Assembly: GCF_000243275.1 (NCBI RefSeq) | Contig: NZ_CM001437.1 | Location: 4,107,079 to 4,171,078, forward strand | DNA: 64,000 nt | Origin: Myroides odoratus DSM 2801 | GTDB lineage: Bacteria > Bacteroidota > Bacteroidia > Flavobacteriales > Flavobacteriaceae | Reading direction: 5' to 3' | In this document: positions 59,587 through 64,000 of the stretch, piece by piece | Layout: every line of letters begins with the position of its first letter | Numbering within the stretch: position 1 is the first letter of the stretch | Notes under the pieces: model-generated | Seen by the model: the letters and a program-made list of their open reading frames with translations, nothing else | Database searches by the model: none | What the model was told of the DNA's origin: nothing | Program-made: the position numbers and the translations under genes

Positions 59587-61548
59587 ATGAAAAAACAACT
59601 ACTAAGAATAAGTGTATTAAGCCTATTTTTTTTGGCTGGGGTCAATATGCATGCCCAACGAATAACGGAAAAAAAAGCGGATAAAGAATATACTATCCAA
59701 GCTTATAGTGAGGCCATTAAAAGCTATGAACGCCTTACCACAAAAGGATACCGCAATGCGGACTTGTTACAAAAACTCGCTAATTCCTATTATTTTAATG
59801 GAAAATTAACCGAAGCCAATACGTGGTACCAAGAACTTTTTGAAGGGGAGTATGAAGATAAAGGGAGAGAAGAAATTCCATCAGAATATTTCTATCGCTA
59901 TGCACAGACTTTAAAATCAGTCGGAAACTATGAAAAGTCGAGCAAAATGATGGAAGCGTTCACTCGTTTAGAAGCAGCTGATTCAAGAGCCAAGCTCTTT
60001 AATTTAAATAAGAATTTCTTATCTGAGATTGAGCATAAAGAGGAGCGATATGAAATGAAGTCTTTGGCCTTGAATTCCACTTCTTCAGACTATGGAGCAA
60101 CGGTGTTGAATCAACAGCTGATTTTTACATCAGCCCGAAATGAACAGACAACAAAGCCTGTGCACGAATGGACAGATGAACACTTCACTAGTTTGTATGC
60201 TGCAGAAATAAAAGCTGATGGCGCTTTCTCGACACCTAAACTATTTGCAAAGGAAATCAATTCCAAAGTAAATGATGCGACGGCTGTTTTTACGAAGGAT
60301 GGCAATACGATGTATTTTACGCGTAACAATTCCAATAAAAAAGGAAAACAAAAAAATAATACGGATCAATCTTCCTTGTTGAAATTATATAAAGCAACCA
60401 AAAACGAGGATGGCGTATGGGGAGAAGTAATCGAATTGCCTTTTAACTCAGATGATTTTAATACAGCTCATCCTAGTTTAACTCCTGATGGTAAATGGCT
60501 TTATTTTTCTTCCGATCGTCAGGGCACACTAGGACAATCGGATATTTTTAGAGTGTCCATTTCTTCAACGGGTGAATATGGAGCAATTGAAAATTTGGGC
60601 GATAAAATTAATACCGCAGGGAGAGAATCATTTCCCTTCATTTCAAATGATCAGTATTTATTTTTTGCTTCTGATGGTCATCCGGGATTAGGAGGGCTTG
60701 ATATATTCGTTGCTAAACTTACGGATGATGGCCAGGTAGGACCTGTCAGCAATATGGGAACTCCGTTTAATAGCCCATTTGATGATTTTAGTTTTTATCT
60801 TGATCCTCAAGCAAATAAAGGTTTCATAAGCTCGAATCGAGCTGGAGGTAGCGGGGGAGACGATATCTATTCTTTTATCGAAAAAATATGTCAGACTACT
60901 TTAGAAGGAATTGTTTTTAATTCAGAAACTAAAAATGTACTAAATCAAGCTAAAATCACCATTTACGATAATGAATATCACGTGATTGCTACCCAAGTTT
61001 CAAATGAAAAAGGGGAGTATAAAATTGCGGATTTGCTCTGTCATAAAAAGTATCGCATTAAAGCAGAAGCGGCACAGTATAATACCTCAGAGGAAGTACT
61101 TGTGCTAGAGGCCAAACATCAAGAACGTTCTAAATACAATATTGGATTAGTACCTATCCAAGCAACAATGAATCCAACGGATGATTTAGTTAAAAGTTTA
61201 AAACTAAACCCTATTTATTTTGATTTTGATCAGTCAGCCATCCGCCCTGATGCACAAATTGAATTAATGAAAATAGTAGAAGTGATGAAAGCGCATCCAA
61301 CCCTAAAAGTAGAGGTACGCGCTCACACAGATAGTAGAGGAAAAGATGCGTATAATTTAAGTTTGTCGGACCGTAGAGCAAAAGCAACTGTCCGTTGGAT
61401 AATTAACCAAGGAATAGAGGCTAAACGCATCACCGGAAAAGGATATGGTGAAACTCAATTGCTCAATTCATGTAGCAATGGAGTCCCTTGTTCAGCAAAA
61501 GAACACCAAGTAAATAGACGTAGTGAATTTATCATTCTACATAGATAA
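59587..61548 (+). CDS. PorE-like OmpA-family protein (T9SS-associated)
   Basis: 653 residues from ATG 59587 (MKKQLLRISVLSLFFLAG); the reading from TTG 59557 has no signal peptide at its start. Order: signal peptide, TPR-like helices (~20-130, AYSEAIKSYERLTTKGYRNADLLQKLANSYYFNGKLTEANTWY), WD40/PD40 beta-propeller repeats (~160-440, PSLTPDGKWLYFSSDRQG, FPFISNDQYLFFASDGHPGLGGLDIFVAKL, DIYSFIEK), CarboxypepD_reg-like domain (~447-530), and a C-terminal OmpA peptidoglycan-binding domain (~540-650, YFDFDQSAIRPDAQIEL, AHTDSRGKDAYNLSLSDRRAKA). This order matches PorE and the OmpA partners of SprF/PorP modules that anchor T9SS adhesins. The next gene, a surface protein, shares its promoter region. Confidence 0.92.
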   Translation: MKKQLLRISVLSLFFLAGVNMHAQRITEKKADKEYTIQAYSEAIKSYERLTTKGYRNADLLQKLANSYYFNGKLTEANTWYQELFEGEYEDKGREEIPSEYFYRYAQTLKSVGNYEKSSKMMEAFTRLEAADSRAKLFNLNKNFLSEIEHKEERYEMKSLALNSTSSDYGATVLNQQLIFTSARNEQTTKPVHEWTDEHFTSLYAAEIKADGAFSTPKLFAKEINSKVNDATAVFTKDGNTMYFTRNNSNKKGKQKNNTDQSSLLKLYKATKNEDGVWGEVIELPFNSDDFNTAHPSLTPDGKWLYFSSDRQGTLGQSDIFRVSISSTGEYGAIENLGDKINTAGRESFPFISNDQYLFFASDGHPGLGGLDIFVAKLTDDGQVGPVSNMGTPFNSPFDDFSFYLDPQANKGFISSNRAGGSGGDDIYSFIEKICQTTLEGIVFNSETKNVLNQAKITIYDNEYHVIATQVSNEKGEYKIADLLCHKKYRIKAEAAQYNTSEEVLVLEAKHQERSKYNIGLVPIQATMNPTDDLVKSLKLNPIYFDFDQSAIRPDAQIELMKIVEVMKAHPTLKVEVRAHTDSRGKDAYNLSLSDRRAKATVRWIINQGIEAKRITGKGYGETQLLNSCSNGVPCSAKEHQVNRRSEFIILHR

Positions 61549-61621
61549 ATAGAGCTCAAAATTCTATTGATTTACAGTAAACTACTAGATTACATAAATA
61601 AAATGAATGTTGAATGAAAGT

Positions 61622-61728
61622 AAAACAGCAATACTTTGAAGTAGGTTGAAATAAATGGGCTTAAATTTTGTGTTGCGCCCTGATAAAAAAGGGCTTTCTA
61701 AACAACGATCAAAGTATTGTTCTGTTTT
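61622..61728 (+). ncRNA. Structured element copy 1
   Basis: Outer arms AAAACAG-CAATACTTTGA and TCAAAGTATTG-tt-CTGTTTT are perfectly complementary over 18 bp with a 2-nt bulge. Inner stem GGGC (61657-61660) / GCCC (61677-61680) around a loop containing TGTTG. Candidate RNA or DNA structural element. Confidence 0.6.
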
Positions 61729-61798
61729 GCTTTATCTAATTAAACTAGTAATCTAACGGTTAAAAAATTGAAAAATAAGGTCATAGTTGAAATGGTGA

Positions 61799-61895
61799 AA
61801 ACAATACCTTGAGGTGTTGAAAGGAAAAGGATTTTTTTGCAGATCGTGTTGTTCCTTTTAGTAAGAACTTTCGATAAGCCAAAGAGGTATTGTTT
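61799..61895 (+). ncRNA. Structured element copy 2
   Basis: Outer arms AAACAATACCT / AGGTATTGTTT, 11 bp. Inner stem AAAAGGA (61825-61831) / TCCTTTT (61853-61859), again with TGTTG in the loop. Confidence 0.6.
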
Positions 61896-62008
61896 AACTT
61901 AAATAAATTTCATCTAGGCCATCAGGGATATAATTTTACTTGCTTCGATTTTTATCGAGGGAGTATAGAAAAAGACAAATTACGTCAAATTTGTATGGGG
62001 ATTACTGT

Positions 62009-62118
62009 AACGACAACAATACCTTGAAGTTTTTGGAGGCTAAAAGGGCTTTATTTAGCTGGTGTTGTCTCTTTTAAATAAAGAGCTTCCGGATAAACTA
62101 GTAAGGTATTGTGTCGTT
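62009..62118 (+). ncRNA. Structured element copy 3
   Basis: Outer arms AACGACA-a-CAATACCTT / AAGGTATTG-TGTCGTT, 16 bp with a 1-nt bulge. Inner stem TAAAAGGG (62041-62048) / CTCTTTTA (62069-62076), TGTTG in the loop. Confidence 0.6.
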
Positions 62119-62323
62119 TTAAAAAAAGAAGAAGCGCTATTCGGTTTGACAAATTCTTTTTTTGATTGCAAAGGAAGTTGAATTAAAAATTTGCACACCA
62201 GATAATGACTGGAAAGTAAACCCATTTTTTGAATGCCTTTTGTAAGAAACTCACCATAAAACAGCATGTAAACCCTTTGTTTTATTAAAATAATAAATTT
62301 CAAAACAACTATTTTTTTCCTAC

Positions 62324-62396
62324 GATCCTGCTGTAGGATCTAAAATTTACAGGTAGCCAAAAAAGAGGGAACATTCATTAGTTTCCCTCTTTAATT
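62324..62396 (+). ncRNA. Pseudoknot-like hairpin with terminator, copy A
   Basis: GATCCT-gctgt-AGGATC hairpin (62324-62340); its loop CTGTA can pair with TACAG at 62348-62352. A terminator follows (aaagagggaa / ttccctcttt, 62362-62392). Confidence 0.5.
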
Positions 62397-62557
62397 TACA
62401 ACCAATAATAGTCATTTTTAGTATTACATACATTACATTGATTTGAATCTTGACTTATCTAAAGTCAGATGTTGTTTATGAAAGGGACTTCGTTCAGCCA
62501 AGTCCCTTCATTAAAAAAAAGAATGTTTAGGTTAGCTATTGAAATATTTTTTTTCAC

Positions 62558-62636
62558 CATCCTGCTGTAAGATGTAAAAATACAGTTGAACTGCTTGAAG
62601 AAAGAGAGAGAACCCACAAAGTTCTCTCTTTTTTTG
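62558..62636 (+). ncRNA. Pseudoknot-like hairpin with terminator, copy B
   Basis: CATCcT-gctgt-AaGATG hairpin (62558-62574), loop CTGTA complementary to TACAG at 62581-62585, followed by terminator aagagagagaac / gttctctctt and seven T. The loop and TAAAA-n-TACAG are kept while the outer base pair differs from copy A (G-C to C-G). Confidence 0.5.
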
Positions 62637-62873
62637 TTTCTATCGTTTCTTATCGTTCTATTTTCATTTACTTCTCCCAACATAAACTACCCCATTTGAT
62701 ATTATTCTGTTCGTTTATCTTATTCGAGAACAAGATAACTAGGACAAAAAAATTGAAGGAACTGATGAACGTAAAAATAGAATTGTTCCTTTTCTCATCC
62801 CTTATAAATAGGGGGCTAAGCGAGAGGGTATTGAATTGTTAGGGTGCTAAATGAAGGCATTAACAAAGTGTTT

Positions 62874-62905
62874 TAATTTTGTTAACTTGCGCTAAAGAAT
62901 AACAA
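62874..62905 (+). promoter_or_regulatory. Promoter and inverted repeat of the surface-protein gene
   Basis: TAATTTTG (62874-62881) with TTGTTA (62879-62884) / TAACAA (62900-62905), matching the ompA-type promoter in sequence, spacing (15 bp between arms) and distance to the ATG (82 bp). Confidence 0.7.
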
Positions 62906-62962
62906 ATGTAAACTCTTTTTGTGGTAATTGTGGTGACATTCGTTTGTATAAATCAACGAATT

Positions 62963-64000
62963 ATGAAAAGACAATTACTTTGTGTGGCAGCTTTTTTATT
63001 TGTGTTGTCCCTAAAAGCTCAAGTAGGTATTGGTACAAGAACACCAAACAAATCTGCAGAGCTTACGATTATTTCTAAAGATAAAGGTTTACTTATTCCA
63101 AGTATAACATTAGAAAGTACAGGTGATACCCAAACAATTTCCAATGGAAATGTAGAGAGTCTAGTAGTGTATGCCAGTAAAAAACAAGGAGATATTCTTC
63201 CTGGTTTTTATTATTGGAACGCCACAAAATGGGTGCGAATCGTATCCGATGTGGATATTAGTGATTTAGTAATTAAGAATTTTGAAGAAATTGTCAAAAA
63301 TGAGACGGTTCAAAATCTTATAAATAAAACAGGAGGAAATGTATTTTATGATGGTACACGATTTGAATACCTCGATCGCTCAGGTTCAAGAATCGAATTG
63401 CTTTTATCCACTATAGTTAAAGCCAACGAGACCGTAACAACTTTAGTGGCCAATACCGATGGAACCTATACCTATACATCGGAAAATGGTACCGAAACTA
63501 TCATCGATATTCCAGCCTCAGTAGCGAATAACTTCGAAACGATTGTCAACAACAATCCAGAGAAAGTAAAAGAGATTATCGAACAAGTAGCGAAAGACGT
63601 TGAAGGGAATGTTACCTATAACGGAACAGAGTTAGTATACAAAGATGGAAACGGAGATGATCAAGTCATCAACTTAGATCAACTGGTTAAAGCCAATGAA
63701 ACCGTAACTACTTTACTTGCCAATACCGATGGTACGTATACCTATACATCCGAAAATGGTACCGAAACTATCATCGATATTCCTGCTTCGGTAGCCAACA
63801 ACTTCGAAACGATTGTCAACAACAATCCAGAGAAAGTAAAAGAGATTATCGAAAAAGTAGCCAAAGATGTTGAAGGCAATGTTACCTATAACGGAACAGA
63901 CTTGGTGTACAAAGATGGAAACGGAGATGATCAAGTGATTGATCTCGATCAATTGGTTAAAGCCAACGAAACCGTTACAACTTTACTTGCTAATACCGAC
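62963..64000 (+). CDS. Repetitive surface protein (T9SS adhesin-like), 3' end outside window
   Basis: 346 codons to the window edge with no stop. Start ATG 62963 with signal peptide MKRQLLCVAAFLFVLSLKAQ. VGIGTRTPNKSAELTIISKDKGLLIPS is the usual start of flavobacterial exported repeat proteins. From about residue 152 it consists of 90-residue repeats (270 nt: 63416-63685, 63686-63955, then a third) with KANETVTTL, NTDGTYTYTSENGTETIIDIP, NNFETIVNNNPEKVKEII and GNVTYNGTELVYKDGNGDDQV. The repeats are almost identical in DNA. Sits downstream of the PorE-like gene and shares its promoter type, so a co-expressed adhesin is likely. Confidence 0.85.
   Translation, partial: MKRQLLCVAAFLFVLSLKAQVGIGTRTPNKSAELTIISKDKGLLIPSITLESTGDTQTISNGNVESLVVYASKKQGDILPGFYYWNATKWVRIVSDVDISDLVIKNFEEIVKNETVQNLINKTGGNVFYDGTRFEYLDRSGSRIELLLSTIVKANETVTTLVANTDGTYTYTSENGTETIIDIPASVANNFETIVNNNPEKVKEIIEQVAKDVEGNVTYNGTELVYKDGNGDDQVINLDQLVKANETVTTLLANTDGTYTYTSENGTETIIDIPASVANNFETIVNNNPEKVKEIIEKVAKDVEGNVTYNGTDLVYKDGNGDDQVIDLDQLVKANETVTTLLANTD
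63416..63955 (+). repeat. Tandem 270-nt coding repeats
   Basis: Two complete 270-nt units and the start of a third (63956), each beginning GTTAAAGCCAA(C/T)GA and differing mainly at silent sites. Encodes 90 residues per unit. Confidence 0.9.

Larger units (their letters stand above)
61549..62873 (+). other. 1.3-kb structured non-coding region between ompA-type and surface-protein genes
   Basis: No ORF of coding character. It holds three tandem ~100-nt elements with matched inverted arms (61622-61728, 61799-61895, 62009-62118), a hairpin (tgaaaggga..., about 62477-62509), two copies of a pseudoknot-like hairpin (62324-62352 and 62558-62585), each followed by a terminator. No terminator was found close to the ompA-type stop, so these may lie in its 3' UTR. 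Confidence 0.7.

Noticed and set aside
61622..62118. attC sites of a chromosomal integron
   Set aside because: Imperfect palindromes of a similar size, but no GTTRRRY/RYYYAAC core ends, no cassette ORFs between them and no integrase.
61549..62962. CRISPR array
   Set aside because: Only three units, unequal spacing (about 175 and 210 bp), long imperfect units and no cas genes.

Overview
The window looks like the chromosome of a Flavobacteriia member, most like Myroides. The sequence is AT-rich. Most genes lack a clear Shine-Dalgarno but many have a TAnnTTTG -7 box. There is a type IX secretion (T9SS) C-terminal sorting domain, a PorE-like OmpA protein, TonB/CarboxypepD_reg receptors, oleate hydratase and several AraC regulators. 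The genus is inference. Many ORFs can be extended upstream only through TTG codons; I chose the ATG supported by signal peptide, family start or promoter position.

Layout. 1-4.7 kb: the 3' part of a large MBG-repeat T9SS protein, then three tandem paralogous lipoproteins, the middle one with a broken start. 4.8-9.8 kb: two regulator/oxidoreductase pairs (AraC + NAD(P)-binding protein, Crp-like + quinone oxidoreductase), a GNAT and two small exported proteins. 10.4-17.7 kb: hypA-hypB-ureE paralog-FecB-type binding protein-permease-ATPase-GNAT-TonB receptor, which I read as a nickel acquisition and delivery operon. 17.9-19.7 kb: an unknown protein and a SUKH-type protein. 19.97-27.6 kb: a small exported His-containing protein, ureABC, ureEFGD, a urea transporter and an AraC regulator. 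The nickel and urease operons share a 20-bp element (19/20 identical) placed exactly 18 bp upstream of the -7 box in each, so they probably form one regulon. No hydrogenase is present; HypAB most likely serve urease.

27.8-36.7 kb: small enzymes and DUF proteins, a minus-strand operon of exported pirin, YceI, isochorismatase-like hydrolase, amidohydrolase, a receiver-like protein without the acceptor Asp and a Crp-like regulator, then an exported coiled-coil protein. 36.8-41.5 kb: TetR-TolC-EmrA-EmrB efflux operon. 41.7-47.3 kb: rhomboid protease, oleate hydratase, HPP membrane protein, small exported protein, ClC channel. 47.4-52.4 kb: AraC divergent from a second TolC-EmrA-MFS efflux operon with duplicated operators. 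52.5-55.4 kb: DHFR-like protein/HxlR pair, Fur-family regulator/TrxR-like flavoprotein pair with two palindromic boxes, GNAT. 55.9-58.8 kb: small exported protein and two divergent membrane-anchored AraC regulators.

59.5-64 kb: a PorE-like OmpA protein and the start of a long surface protein with 270-nt repeats, which share a near-identical promoter/leader. Between them lies 1.4 kb of non-coding DNA with three tandem copies of a ~100-nt inverted-repeat element, whose stems show compensatory changes, and two copies of a pseudoknot-like hairpin each followed by a terminator. One arm of the first copy is complementary to the ompA leader. This structured array is the strongest candidate for an undescribed system. 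No tRNA, rRNA, CRISPR array or transposase gene was seen.
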